Positions 9,530 through 17,978 of a stretch of 64,000 bases of DNA are shown here, piece by piece. The position numbers and the translations under genes were made by a program. The DNA is from Lachnospiraceae bacterium (GTDB taxonomy: Bacteria; Bacillota; Clostridia; Lachnospirales; Lachnospiraceae), in NCBI GenBank assembly GCA_021201095.1, contig JAJQFO010000223.1, positions 1 to 64,000 of the forward strand. Direction: 5' to 3'. Position 1 is the stretch's first letter, and each line of letters opens with the position of its first letter. The notes beneath the pieces are model-generated. The model saw nothing but the letters and a program-made list of their open reading frames with translations, searched no databases and had not been told where the DNA came from.

Positions 9530-9775
9530 CAGCAAAATCTGTTGCTCGTTAACTTGCGATTCTGTCGTTAACTGATCGGGTGAGAGTCCGCAAGCTCTCC
9601 ACTATCGCTCCGGTCTGTGAATATCCCATCCGCCTTTTGGATGGGATGCCGCCCGGCAAGGGCTAAACGGCTAAACGGTTCTGCGTGCCAGCGGCGCGCG
9701 TTTTATGTCCCGATTTTCGCAGAATATCGAGAATACAGGAACCGACCGAAACAAAGTATAGACACCACTGGTGCT
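9530..9775. repeat. Dispersed intergenic repeat, copy A
   Basis: The segment contains the module GTGAATATCCC...GGGATGCCGCCCGGC, a TGCGTGCCAGC block and the palindromic GTCCCGATTTTCGCAGAA block. The same blocks recur at about 18869, 20828, 25350, 47655 and, as a coding insertion, near 56263. It fills the 305-base gap between the 168-aa gene and thiC. No gene is seen in it. Confidence 0.65.
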
Positions 9776-9804
9776 CCGTGTCCTCTCCTTCCGGCAAGAC
9801 AATA

Positions 9805-11112
9805 TCACAAAATATCAATATGCTCCCCATTGAGTGCCTTGTTCATGCTGCGCACGGCACAGAATTTTCCGCACATGGAGCAGGTATCGTCGTGTTCGGG
9901 AGAGCGGTCCGCGCGGATCGCCTTCGCGGTCTCAGGATCGATGGCGCATTCCCACTGGCCATCCCAGTCGAGCCGGCGGCGGGCGTCCGCCATTTTATCG
10001 TCGATGTCACGCGCCCCGGGGATTCCTTTTGCGATGTCGGCCGCATGGGCAGCGATTTTGCTCGCAATGATGCCCTGTTTTACATCGTCTACGTTGGGCA
10101 GTGCCAGGTGCTCTGCAGGAGTCACGTAGCAGAGGAAAGCCGCGCCGTTCATGGCCGCTATCGCGCCGCCGATTGCGGAGGTGATATGGTCATATCCGGG
10201 GGCGATGTCGGTTACCAGCGGTCCGAGTACGTAGAAAGGAGCTCCCATGCAGATTGTCTGCTGCACCTTCATATTGGCAGCGATCTGGTCCATCGGCACA
10301 TGACCGGGGCCTTCTACCATGACCTGCACGTCCTTTTCCCAGGCGCGCTTTGTCAGCTCTCCCAGCCGGACAAGCTCTTCGATCTGGCAGACATCGGTCG
10401 CGTCCGCCAGGCATCCCGGGCGGCAGGCGTCGCCAAGCGAAATGGTTACATCGTATTCCCGGCAGATTTCCAGGATGTCGTCGTAATACTCATAAAACGG
10501 ATTTTCGTTGCCGGTCATGCACATCCAGGCAAACACCAGCGAACCTCCGCGCGATACAATATTCATCTTGCGTTTGTGCTTACGGATCTGGTCAATCGTT
10601 TTTCGCGTGATGCCGCAGTGCAGCGTGACAAAATCCACGCCCTCCTGCGCGTGAAGCCGAACTACATCAATGAAATCCTGAGCGCTCAGTGTGTCCAGAT
10701 CTCTCTGGTAATGAATGACACTGTCGTAGACCGGAACCGTGCCGATCATGGCCGGGCACTCCTGTGTCAGCTTGCAGCGAAAAGGGCTGGTGTTTCCATG
10801 GCTGGAAAGGTCCATGATCGCCTCGGCCCCCATATTTATCGCAGAAAGTACCTTCTGCATCTCAATGTCATAATCCTTGCAGTCCTGGCTGACGCCCAGG
10901 TTGACGTTGATTTTCGTGCGGAGCATCGAACCGATGCCCTCCGGGTTCAGACATTTGTGGTTCTTGTTTGCCGGAATGACCACCTTTCCGGCAGACATCA
11001 GCTCCATCAGCTCTTCCATCGGCATCTGCTCTTTTTTTGCCACCGTCTCCATTTCCGGTGTCACAATGCCGCGGCGGGCGGCATCCATCTGCGTCGTGTA
11101 ATTTCGATCCAT
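9805..11112 (-). CDS. thiC: Phosphomethylpyrimidine synthase ThiC
   Basis: ThiC rearranges aminoimidazole ribotide to HMP-phosphate using a 4Fe-4S cluster and S-adenosylmethionine. The 435-aa length and conserved blocks ([34 protein letters not shown]) identify the family. The C-terminal CSMCGKFC gives the CxxCxxxxC cluster motif. It is the last gene of the thiW-thiM-thiE-thiD-thiC unit, all on the minus strand behind one TPP riboswitch. RBS GAGGAG precedes the ATG. A 484-aa plus-strand ORF over it is a shadow. Confidence 0.97.
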   Translation of the reverse strand: MDRNYTTQMDAARRGIVTPEMETVAKKEQMPMEELMELMSAGKVVIPANKNHKCLNPEGIGSMLRTKINVNLGVSQDCKDYDIEMQKVLSAINMGAEAIMDLSSHGNTSPFRCKLTQECPAMIGTVPVYDSVIHYQRDLDTLSAQDFIDVVRLHAQEGVDFVTLHCGITRKTIDQIRKHKRKMNIVSRGGSLVFAWMCMTGNENPFYEYYDDILEICREYDVTISLGDACRPGCLADATDVCQIEELVRLGELTKRAWEKDVQVMVEGPGHVPMDQIAANMKVQQTICMGAPFYVLGPLVTDIAPGYDHITSAIGGAIAAMNGAAFLCYVTPAEHLALPNVDDVKQGIIASKIAAHAADIAKGIPGARDIDDKMADARRRLDWDGQWECAIDPETAKAIRADRSPEHDDTCSMCGKFCAVRSMNKALNGEHIDIL

Positions 11113-11337
11113 AGTTTTTGGTCTCCTCTTTCTGCTTAATACTTTCTATTATGAATCACAGGAAACAGCACACAAAAATCCCTTTCCGGCATTTTCACTT
11201 TCCTCTGCAATTATGATTATGCTACGAATTTCTCCATGCTTCGCTGCGATCAATGCTAAACGAACCTCCACTAAATCTCCGCTTCACTCCAGTCCGTCTT
11301 TATCGCATGCCACCAGCATTCCGGAGTGTTTCGCACT

Positions 11338-12129
11338 TCAAAATTCCTCATATACGATCATATGGTTCAGCGGTCCGGAGCCTTTTCCGAGATTCAGTCC
11401 CGCGCGCAGTGCGGCGGTCAGATAAGCTTTCGCGTGACGTATGGCTTCCCTAAGCGGCATTCCCTTCGCCAGATTGGACGCGATCGCACTGGATAAGGTG
11501 CAGCCGGTCCCATGGGTATTCGGATTGTCCACGCGCTCGCCCGGGAACCAGATGAACCCCGCCTCTGCATCATACAACAAATCATTGGCGTCTGTTTTGC
11601 TGTGACCACCTTTGCAAAGAACCGCGCAGCCGCAGGTGTCTCCCAGATATTTTGCTGTCTGCTCCATCTCCGCAGCTGTGCGAATCCGCATGCCAGATAG
11701 AATTTCCGCCTCCGGAATGTTCGGTGTGATGACAGTCGCCAGTGGAAAAAGCCTCTCTCTGATCCGCGCAATCGCGGTATTTCCGGAAAGCTGTGCACCG
11801 CTTGTCGCCGCCATGACCGGGTCTGCGACAATATTTTCCACCCGGTATTTTATCAGACATTCAGCAATGACATCAGCCAGTTCCGGCGAAGGAACCATGC
11901 CAATTTTAACTGCGTCCGGCCGGATATCCGAAAATACCGCTTCCAGCTGCTGCCGCAGAAACTCCGGCGTCACCTGCATTACTGCGGTTACTCCCGTCGT
12001 GTTTTGCGCGGTAAGCGCCGTAATCGCCGTCATGCCGTAGACGCCGTGCACCGTCATTGTTTTCAGATCCGCCTGAATCCCGGCGCCTCCGCTGGAATCG
12101 CTTCCAGCAATGGATAATACTGTCTTCAT
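11338..12129 (-). CDS. thiD: Hydroxymethylpyrimidine/phosphomethylpyrimidine kinase ThiD
   Basis: ThiD phosphorylates HMP and HMP-P to HMP-PP, the pyrimidine precursor of thiamin. The 263-aa protein has the ribokinase-fold signature SIAGSDSSGGAGIQADLKT at the N-terminus and NTHGTGCTLSSAIASNLAKG near the C-terminus (anion hole and catalytic Asp region replaced in ThiD by GTGC). The length is typical. GGAGG precedes the ATG. It is separated from thiC by 225 bases and from thiE by about 220 bases, looser than usual for an operon. In both gaps I see no gene. Confidence 0.97.
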   Translation of the reverse strand: MKTVLSIAGSDSSGGAGIQADLKTMTVHGVYGMTAITALTAQNTTGVTAVMQVTPEFLRQQLEAVFSDIRPDAVKIGMVPSPELADVIAECLIKYRVENIVADPVMAATSGAQLSGNTAIARIRERLFPLATVITPNIPEAEILSGMRIRTAAEMEQTAKYLGDTCGCAVLCKGGHSKTDANDLLYDAEAGFIWFPGERVDNPNTHGTGCTLSSAIASNLAKGMPLREAIRHAKAYLTAALRAGLNLGKGSGPLNHMIVYEEF

Positions 12130-12290
12130 CTCATTCCTCCACCTAACAAGTCAACACGACTTTTTTTCTACACTCAGCCACGTGCTAAGCTATAAGGCTC
12201 ACATCCTCCCCTCACAGTCAAACATGAGACGGTCTGCGCAACATCCTTTCCCAGCTAAAAGCTTCCTCTTTGTCTGAGAGCAAAAGTTCA

Positions 12291-12380
12291 TCCCATCATC
12301 CGCCAGGCCGCCAATGCTCATCCCATCATCCGCCAGGCTGTCAGGTTTTATCCCGTCATCTGCCTGGAAAGCTCCAGCAG
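12291..12380. repeat. 30-bp tandem repeat (3 units) over the 3' end of thiE
   Basis: TCCCATCATC-type blocks begin at 12291, 12321 and 12351, exactly 30 bases apart, each followed by GCCAGGC/GCCTGG. The third unit encodes the last residues of ThiE. The other two lie beyond its stop codon, as if the gene tail had been duplicated outward. Confidence 0.65.
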
Positions 12381-12986
12381 CCTGGCGGAAGCTGCCCGCA
12401 CATCCTCTGCCGCAAAAACCGCTGATACGACTGCCACACCGCTGACGCCGCTCCCGGAAAGGGTCATCAGATTCGACTGCGTGATCCCTCCGATTACAGC
12501 CACCGGAATCTGCACCGCAGCGCAGATTTCTTTCAGGGTCTCATAGGAAAGAGCAATGGTATTCGCTTTGGTTCCCGTCGGAAAGACGGCTCCGGCTCCG
12601 AGATAATCCGCGCCGCGCCTTTCTGCCTCCACTGCTTCCTCAACCGTATGCGCCGTCGCTCCGATGATCATCCCATCTCCCAGCAGGCGGCGGACTTCGT
12701 CCACCCGCATATCCTCCTGGCCGACATGGATACCGTCCGCGCCGCACGCCTGCGCGACCTTCAGATTATCATTGATGATAAAAGGAACTCCGTATCGTCT
12801 GCAAAGCTGACCAATCGGAATCGCTTCCGCAAGGAAGGCCTCCTTCGACAGCTGCTTTTCCCGGAGCTGTACGCAGGTAACACCGCCCTGCAGAGCCTCC
12901 TCGACCTGCTCATACATTGTCCGTCCGTCCAGCCAGGTCCGGTCTGTGACCGCATACAGCTGCATCATTGATTTATCGCATCGCAT
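12348..12986 (-). CDS. thiE: Thiamin-phosphate synthase ThiE
   Basis: ThiE couples HMP-PP with thiazole phosphate to thiamin phosphate. The 212-aa protein shows the family blocks QLREK, INDN (pyrophosphate/Mg site), DGIHVGQEDM, GATAHT, DYLGAGAVFPTGTK and the phosphate-binding GGI...SGVSGVAVVSA. AGGAGG lies before the ATG at 12986. The first residues (MRCDKSMMQ) are encoded by the outermost unit of a 40-bp tandem array, so the N-terminal leader is a repeat product rather than a conserved part. Confidence 0.97.
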   Translation of the reverse strand: MRCDKSMMQLYAVTDRTWLDGRTMYEQVEEALQGGVTCVQLREKQLSKEAFLAEAIPIGQLCRRYGVPFIINDNLKVAQACGADGIHVGQEDMRVDEVRRLLGDGMIIGATAHTVEEAVEAERRGADYLGAGAVFPTGTKANTIALSYETLKEICAAVQIPVAVIGGITQSNLMTLSGSGVSGVAVVSAVFAAEDVRAASARLLELSRQMTG

Positions 12987-13120
12987 ACTTTGCCTCCTGC
13001 CGCCTCATTGATTTGCCGCATTGCATCATTTACTTCCGGCTGCATCATCAATTTGCCGCATCGCATCATTTACATCCGGCCGCTTCATCGATTTGCCGTA
13101 TCGCACAATTTGCCTCCAGC
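12961..13120. repeat. 40-bp tandem repeat (4 units) joining thiM 3' end, spacer and thiE 5' end
   Basis: Units start at 12961, 13001, 13041 and 13081 with a strict 40-base period (core TCATTGATTTGCCGCAT). Unit 1 encodes the start of ThiE, units 2-3 are the spacer, and unit 4 encodes the C-terminus of ThiM (ANCAIRQIDEAAG). Because 40 is not a multiple of 3, each unit is read in a different frame. Confidence 0.85.
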
Positions 13121-14412
13121 TCCAGATCGTCCGGCGTCAGATAATAAACCGCGTCAATCAGATAATTCCGGTAGGTCGCATTCCCATCCAGTGCAGTCAG
13201 TCTTTTCTGCGCATTTTTCCCGCACAGGCCCATCGCGCAGACTGCTGCCGCTACAGCCTGCAAATTCTTTGAGTGCCCGGATAATGCAGCGTCACGCATA
13301 TCATCCGCGTATTCCATCGCTGCGTCAGTCCGCATACCTTCCGCACATTCCATCGCTGCGTCAGCCCGCATACCTTCCGCGCATCCCATCGCTGCGTCAG
13401 CCCGCATGCCTTCCGCACATTTCACCACTGCGTCAGCCCGCATACCTTCCGCACATTTCGCCACTGTGTCAGCCCGCATATCATCTGCAGATCCAGATGC
13501 TGCGTTGTCCCTCGAATCTTTGAATCCGTTCGCCGCCAGAAACGCTGCCATCAACACCGAAAGCTGACAACCCGTTCCCGTGACGCGGCTCATCATGGGA
13601 TGCCCGCTGCGAATGATATAAGCACTGTGCGCATCTGCCACAATGTCGATCGCGCCGGTCAGAGCCACCACGGCTTTTGTCCTTTTAGAAAAATCCTTCA
13701 CAAAAGCGATCCATTGATCCAGGTTTTCTTCTGTCACCCGATCCGATGCCCCGACATCCACGCCGCTTGAGTGGCCGGCCCGTGCCATCCCACATGCATT
13801 GTTCTCGCCAGCTTTCAAATCACTCTGACCAGACGCAGCGCATACATCTCCCCCATCTGATTCCGGTCTGGCTGGAATGTGCGTACACAGCTCATCCGCA
13901 TCCTGCAAGGCCACTGAAGGTGCATACTGCTCATCCGCGTCCCGCAAGGCCACTGAAGGTGCATACTGCCCATCCGCATCCTGCAAGGCCGCTGAAGGTG
14001 CATACTGCTCATCCGCATCCCGCAAAGCCGCCGCCAACGCGCGCAGCTCTGACGCATTTCCCCGGATCGCGGTAAAGCGAATTTCCTGAAGCAGCAGAAG
14101 TGCGCTGCTGGTCCGGAATTCGGATGCCCCTGCCCCGACCGGGTCAAGGACAACCGGTATCCCCAGCTCATTCGCCCGCCTTCCGGATGAGAGCATGGCA
14201 GGAATCACTGTCCTGCTCAGGGTGCCGATGTTGATGGTCAGCCCGTCACAGGCAGCCGTAATCTGCGCAGTCTCCGCCTCATCCATTGCCATGATCGGGG
14301 AAGCACCGCACGCAAGCAGGATATTCGCGCAGTCGTTCATCGACACATAGTTTGTAATGCAGTGGATCCGCGGCGCACACATGCGCACGTTTTCCAGTAA
14401 TTCCTTCCACAT
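13066..14412 (-). CDS. thiM: Hydroxyethylthiazole kinase ThiM with two repeat insertions
   Basis: ThiM phosphorylates the salvaged thiazole alcohol. The core is clear: CITNYVSMNDCANILLACG, DEAE, NIGTL, VLDPVGAGAS, RGNASELRAL, VALTGAIDIVAD and the anion-hole/catalytic block VTGTGCQLS. The usual length is about 270 aa; this one has 448. One insertion after RGNASELRAL is built from four 13-residue units (QYAPSVALQDADE type) plus a Ser/Gly-rich stretch. A second, after FLAANGF, has six 12-residue units (CAEGMRADAAME type). Both are in frame and sit between core blocks, probably as surface loops. AGGAG precedes the ATG. Without thiG/H/S here, thiazole seems to be salvaged. Confidence 0.93.
   Translation of the reverse strand: MWKELLENVRMCAPRIHCITNYVSMNDCANILLACGASPIMAMDEAETAQITAACDGLTINIGTLSRTVIPAMLSSGRRANELGIPVVLDPVGAGASEFRTSSALLLLQEIRFTAIRGNASELRALAAALRDADEQYAPSAALQDADGQYAPSVALRDADEQYAPSVALQDADELCTHIPARPESDGGDVCAASGQSDLKAGENNACGMARAGHSSGVDVGASDRVTEENLDQWIAFVKDFSKRTKAVVALTGAIDIVADAHSAYIIRSGHPMMSRVTGTGCQLSVLMAAFLAANGFKDSRDNAASGSADDMRADTVAKCAEGMRADAVVKCAEGMRADAAMGCAEGMRADAAMECAEGMRTDAAMEYADDMRDAALSGHSKNLQAVAAAVCAMGLCGKNAQKRLTALDGNATYRNYLIDAVYYLTPDDLELEANCAIRQIDEAAGCK
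13295..13510. repeat. 36-bp tandem repeat (6 units) inside thiM
   Basis: CGCATACCTTCCGCACAT-type units begin at 13295, 13331, 13367, 13403, 13439 and 13475, each 36 bases (12 codons). They encode the second insertion in ThiM, and divergence between units is low. Confidence 0.9.
13891..14046. repeat. 39-bp tandem repeat (4 units) inside thiM
   Basis: CTCATCCGCATCCTGCAAGG-type units start at 13891, 13930, 13969 and 14008 (13 codons each). They encode the first insertion in ThiM. Confidence 0.9.
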
Positions 14413-14702
14413 GAGAATCTCCTTTCGGATTTATGCCGGGGCTGAAATCAGATTTTCCGATTGCGCAGGAAATCATTCTTAAATTCCTGACATGAACAAA
14501 TCGGAGCCAAAATCCTGCCACTTTACACTGAAAATTGTTTCCAGGTTTCTGAACCGGATAAATCAGAATCCGAATTTTTCTATTTTGCACAGAAATCTTT
14601 TCCACAATTCAGTACAGGCCTTCGCACTTGCCGCGAAGACCGGACGAAAACGTATCGCAATCTTTTTAATTTCTAAGCAGAAAAAGAAATATTCTCACCA
14701 GT

Positions 14703-15224
14703 TTATTGATTCATCTGCGCCTGCACCTTTGCAAGTACACCCGATCCCTGCATCGTGTAAATCACGACCGCCGAGAGAATCGCGCCGCCTGCGGTAGAAA
14801 TCAGGAAGGGGATGATATACGCATAGAATGCGACCGCTCCCGCGTTGACCCCCATCAGCAGAACTGCGACCGGATAAGCACACAGGCCGCCCAGTACCGC
14901 CGTGCCAAAAACCTCTGCCAGAAGGGTCGGCAGAATCTTACGCGTTTTCCAGTACATCAGTCCGCATAAAAGCGCGCCGATCATGCTTCCCGGGAAAGCC
15001 ATCAGGCTCCCCAGTCCAAACAGGTTGCGCAAAAGACTCGCGCAGAACGCCACGCATACGCCGTAGCCCGGGCCGAGCACCACCGCGCAGATGATGTTCA
15101 CCATATGCTGGATGGGAGCGCATTTACTGCCGAGCACAGGGAAGGAAAACATGCTGCCGACTACTGCGACAGCGCAGAGCAAAGCAGCGGTTACCAGTTT
15201 CTGAATGTTTGTCGTCTTTTTCAT
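14703..15224 (-). CDS. thiW: ThiW thiazole-precursor transporter subunit (ECF S component family)
   Basis: The 173-aa membrane protein has about five hydrophobic segments and the ThiW-family pattern: N-terminal QKLVTAALLCAVAV, the GSKCAPIQHMVN loop, LGPGYGV and LMAFPGSMIGALLCG. It is predicted to bring in a thiazole precursor with a shared ECF energizing module that is not in this window. It is first in the riboswitch-controlled unit and next to thiM, which fits thiazole salvage. AAAGGAG precedes the ATG. Confidence 0.9.
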   Translation of the reverse strand: MKKTTNIQKLVTAALLCAVAVVGSMFSFPVLGSKCAPIQHMVNIICAVVLGPGYGVCVAFCASLLRNLFGLGSLMAFPGSMIGALLCGLMYWKTRKILPTLLAEVFGTAVLGGLCAYPVAVLLMGVNAGAVAFYAYIIPFLISTAGGAILSAVVIYTMQGSGVLAKVQAQMNQ

Positions 15225-15761
15225 GGTCTTCTCCTTTGAAATAAAATAAAAGCTGTAACCATTTTCCCTTATAAATATGAAGGTACTGAACAGCTACTGC
15301 AATTCTGCTCAGACTCAAAAGCAGACCGGCTTTTCATCTCTGAGCGTTTACAAATAAGCTTCGGAGAAACGGCAGATCACAGCGTCGCTTCTCCGTGGCG
15401 GCATGGCTTTGATCCAGCAGCATACATCTGATGTCAGCAGACTGTATCGTAATTCTATGCAAATGATGCACAAGCTCTTCCGATAACCTCTGCCAGCGAT
15501 TGCAAAAGTGCACTGCATGAAACCCTCCGTGCCTTCTTGCCCTTCTGCCGCACAAATCATATGTCTGGAATACCATACTCACCACAGTCCGAAAAGGCAC
15601 TGCGCCCTTCCGGGAAGTTCGGTCGGAACTTACTGGTTCCCTCTCACGCCGGAACACGGCTTCCCATCGCTGTGATACAAGACACAGGGCGCTCCCCCTG
15701 GGTCCGCACGGATTACCGTGATTGCTTCTCCTCCTTATTTCAAAGGGGAGTAATAAAAGGT
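15225..15761. other. Long leader between TPP riboswitch and thiW
   Basis: Over 500 bases separate the riboswitch terminator from thiW. No gene with a ribosome site is visible; the 155-aa and 70-aa minus frames have no family features. Near 15254 is half of a GTAAC...GGTACTGAAC palindromic motif that recurs at about 21190 and 46050. The distance is unusual for a riboswitch and its first gene, and a lost gene could explain it. Confidence 0.45.
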
Positions 15762-15790
15762 AAAAAAAGAGATACCCGAGCGGTATCTCC
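15762..15790 (-). terminator. Riboswitch-controlled terminator
   Basis: On the minus strand GGAGATACC-GCTC-GGGTATCTC is followed by seven T, about 12 bases past the TPP aptamer. This is the usual off-state of a transcriptional TPP riboswitch. Confidence 0.85.
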
Positions 15791-15801
15791 GAAAAAAGCA
15801 T

Positions 15802-15895
15802 CCTGCGACTTCCTACGGCGGCATGATCCGCATCAGGTCAAGGGTCGAAGTTGGTGGACTTCCTCTCAGCCTGCCGCACAGGCTCCCCTGTCTCT
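15802..15895 (-). ncRNA. TPP riboswitch (THI element)
   Basis: The minus strand carries the conserved TPP-aptamer blocks in order: GGGGAGCC, GGCTGAGAGG, ACCCTTGACCTGATGCGGAT and CATGCCGCCGTAGGAAG. It lies just after a consensus promoter and before an intrinsic terminator, upstream of thiW-thiM-thiE-thiD-thiC. Binding of thiamin pyrophosphate should favour termination. Confidence 0.97.
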
Positions 15896-15902
15896 TTTCA
15901 GG

Positions 15903-15931
15903 ATTATATTCTATTTTTCCCGAAATTACAA
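15903..15931 (-). promoter_or_regulatory. Promoter of the thiamin operon
   Basis: On the minus strand TTGTAA, 17 bases, TATAAT. The predicted transcript starts a few bases before the TPP aptamer. Confidence 0.8.
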
Positions 15932-16030
15932 GTGTATAAAAAAATAAAGGTCTAAAGCCAAATGGGATTGCCGGCGACTTATTTCAAAAAAGCAAGAACC
16001 TTCCCAAGTCAGTCTGAAAAAGTTCGGTTT

Positions 16031-16612
16031 TCAACCCCGCTGTACAATTGACCGTACTTCTTCGCAGATCTCATCAAAATGGATCTGACATTTCCCGCCA
16101 AATATCCGGACCGGTATCAGCTGATCCATCTTATAAGCGTAAGTATAGCAGTCTCCTCCAGTCATATCGTATACGACTACAACTTCATTCTCCAAATCCA
16201 CCATCCAGTATTCCCGTACACCTGCATGAAAATACTTCATTAATTTTAGTGTGGTGTCTTTGTAAGCAGAGGGTTCTGATAAAATTTCAACGATAAAATC
16301 CGGTGCGCCATAAACACAGCGCATCTTGATCTTATCCCGGTCACAGACCACCAGGATATCCGGCTGCACCATTGTCCGGTCATCGCATTCCAGCTGCACA
16401 TCTACGGGCGAAATCATAGTCTTGCAGGAATCACCCTGATCTCTAATATAATCATCTAATTGTCTCCCTATTTCCGCTACGGCAATCTGATGCGTCGTAT
16501 ACGGAACTTCCATGTCATAAAACACTCCGTCAATCAGATCAACCCGCTGTTCATCCGGAAGCGCGTAATAATCTTCCAGTGTAAATTCGCCCTGTTTTTT
16601 TTGCTCAGTCAA
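16031..16612 (-). CDS. Uma2-family (DUF820) putative PD-(D/E)XK nuclease
   Basis: The track start at 16765 is unlikely: a clean promoter (-10 at 16748) lies inside it, and AAAGGAG is placed 8 bases before TTG at 16612. This gives MTEQKKQGEFTLEDYYALP and 193 aa, the usual Uma2 length. Family blocks: EQRVDLIDGVFYDM, H-x-IAVAEI, QPDILVVCD (active-site Asp), APDFIVEILSEPS (Glu) and KYFHAGVREYWMVD. The cellular role of Uma2 proteins is unknown; they occur in many copies in cyanobacteria and scattered in Firmicutes. No partner gene is adjacent. Confidence 0.8.
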   Translation of the reverse strand: MTEQKKQGEFTLEDYYALPDEQRVDLIDGVFYDMEVPYTTHQIAVAEIGRQLDDYIRDQGDSCKTMISPVDVQLECDDRTMVQPDILVVCDRDKIKMRCVYGAPDFIVEILSEPSAYKDTTLKLMKYFHAGVREYWMVDLENEVVVVYDMTGGDCYTYAYKMDQLIPVRIFGGKCQIHFDEICEEVRSIVQRG

Positions 16613-16747
16613 TGTGGCTTCTCCTTTCTTTTTCTGTTCATAACTGTCCGGCATCTTCGCAGTTACTTCCATTCCATGTTTTTCAGTTTCCTCTCCCGGT
16701 TCACCACAATGATAAGAGCCCGGTCTTCCTCTTTCGTTTATAAATGC

Positions 16748-16776
16748 ATAGTAACACATAGCCATCTATCCGTCAA
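16748..16776 (-). promoter_or_regulatory. Promoter of the Uma2 gene
   Basis: On the minus strand TTGACG (16771-16776), 17 bases, TACTAT (16748-16753). It implies a leader of about 130 bases and rules out the longer ORF start. Confidence 0.65.
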
Positions 16777-16819
16777 CACGTTTCTTATGCTTATTTAATG
16801 TTTATTTTTTCGTATTTAT

Positions 16820-16987
16820 ATTTCATTTGGTTTGAGTGACAAGGTTATTAATCAATTCGGTCTTCGTTCCATAAACGATGATAAAGCCAAGACCATTACG
16901 ATAAGACGGAAAAGCCGCAAGACCACCATCAATGAGCTAGGGCGGGAAACCTTCGAGGAAAATGTGCCGGAGATTTCGGATATGTGA
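16820..16987 (+). pseudogene. Possible C-terminal gene remnant (about 50 codons)
   Basis: An open plus-strand frame without start or ribosome site runs to TGA at 16985-16987. It reads ...INDDKAKTITIRRKSRKTT.., followed by ELGRETFEENVPEISDM. The composition looks like protein rather than random frame. I cannot assign the family; a decayed mobile-element gene is one possibility. Confidence 0.25.
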
Positions 16988-17032
16988 GATTTGTTTGAAT
17001 GTGCATGGATGGCATGGATGGATTACAAAGCA

Positions 17033-17057
17033 ATCGGCGGCCCAAAGGGCCGCCGAT
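17033..17057 (-). terminator. Terminator of rplY
   Basis: ATCGGCGGCCC and GGGCCGCCGAT form an 11-bp stem with a 3-base loop, 55 bases after the rplY stop. The downstream T run is weak (TGCTTTG). Confidence 0.65.
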
Positions 17058-17111
17058 ATTACTTTCTGTTTTATTTATATCTGCAAAGCATTCTCAAAAT
17101 GTCTGGCTCGA

Positions 17112-17702
17112 TTATTTTGCCTCCGCGTCTGCCTCAGCCTCTTCCTCCGGCACCGCAGATGCATGCGGCTCTGTCACGAGGACTACAACTGCGTCGCGGC
17201 TGGTACCAAGTTCCACATCCGGATCCGAAGCGATCGGCAGGTCGCCTACCTTAATGGAATCGCCCGGCTTCATTTCTCCGACATCAATTTCCACCTTTTC
17301 CACCAGAGCGGACGGCAGTGCCTTGTACGCAATCTCCTCCAGAGCCACCTGCAGAATGCCATTCTGAATCTTATCATGGTTGAGCAGGACAACCTCCGCC
17401 ACGGAATGTACCTTCTCGCTGCTCACCAGAGCCTGGAAGTCCACCTCGTCATACTGGCCTTTCATGGAATTGTAATTCACTTCCTTGATCAGGACATCCA
17501 TCTTCGTGCCCTCGACATCCAGATACAGCTGGCTGCCCTTCTTCTTAGTCCGGAATACGCGCTCTGCCTCGCGTCTGTCAATTTTAATCGGAATAGAGCC
17601 TTCGATCTCCCGGCCGAAAATATTGCCGGTCACATAGCCCTCTCTTCTCAGTCTTTTTGCCTTTACCGTTTTGTCTCTTTTCTCAGCTTTTAAAGTATCC
17701 AT
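17112..17702 (-). CDS. rplY: Ribosomal protein bL25, CTC (general stress) type
   Basis: bL25 binds 5S rRNA. The 196-aa protein has the N-terminal L25 domain (KRLRREGYVTGNIFGREIEGSIPI) and the C-terminal TL5/CTC beta domain (ALPSALVEKVEIDVGEMKPGDSIKVGDLPI). It ends in an acidic Glu/Ala tail. Length and order match the CTC form of Firmicutes. GGAAGAG precedes the ATG. It is apparently monocistronic, with terminators on both sides. Confidence 0.95.
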   Translation of the reverse strand: MDTLKAEKRDKTVKAKRLRREGYVTGNIFGREIEGSIPIKIDRREAERVFRTKKKGSQLYLDVEGTKMDVLIKEVNYNSMKGQYDEVDFQALVSSEKVHSVAEVVLLNHDKIQNGILQVALEEIAYKALPSALVEKVEIDVGEMKPGDSIKVGDLPIASDPDVELGTSRDAVVVLVTEPHASAVPEEEAEADAEAK

Positions 17703-17856
17703 TTTATCTCTTCCTTTCTTCTAAGCTGATAATCTGCGGCCGGAGCCAGCCTGCTCTTTATCCTTCTTTGCCTGCCTGAGCAGGTGTGGGGGACTGGTTG
17801 GCACCCAGCTTTTGTTACAGTTGTATTATAACGCGCATTCTTGAGAAAGATTCACC

Positions 17857-17886
17857 AAAAAAACGGGGGTTTTGCCCCCGTTTTTC
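17857..17886 (-). terminator. Terminator of the toxin-antitoxin operon (possibly bidirectional)
   Basis: AAAAACGGGGG-TTTT-GCCCCCGTTTTT is symmetric with A/T runs on both sides. It follows the toxin gene on the minus strand by about 90 bases and isolates rplY from it. Confidence 0.8.
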
Positions 17887-17978
17887 TGAATGTTTTCGAA
17901 ATGTCGAATAGACATACGTTTTCATACGTGCTTCGAACAGGTTACTGTCCATCATCTCCGCTGGTTCTCAAAAGCATG

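Larger units (their letters stand above)
16613..17111. other. Intergenic region between the Uma2 gene and rplY
   Basis: This stretch contains the Uma2 leader and promoter, a short gene remnant on the plus strand (16820-16987) and the rplY terminator. Nothing else is recognised. Confidence 0.5.

Noticed and set aside
9685-11139. 484-aa plus-strand ORF over thiC
   Set aside because: Shadow of the high-GC thiC gene; the opposite strand has a full ThiC with all motifs.
15334-15801. 155-aa minus-strand ORF in the thiW leader as a gene
   Set aside because: It begins inside the riboswitch terminator, has no ribosome site and shows no domain pattern.
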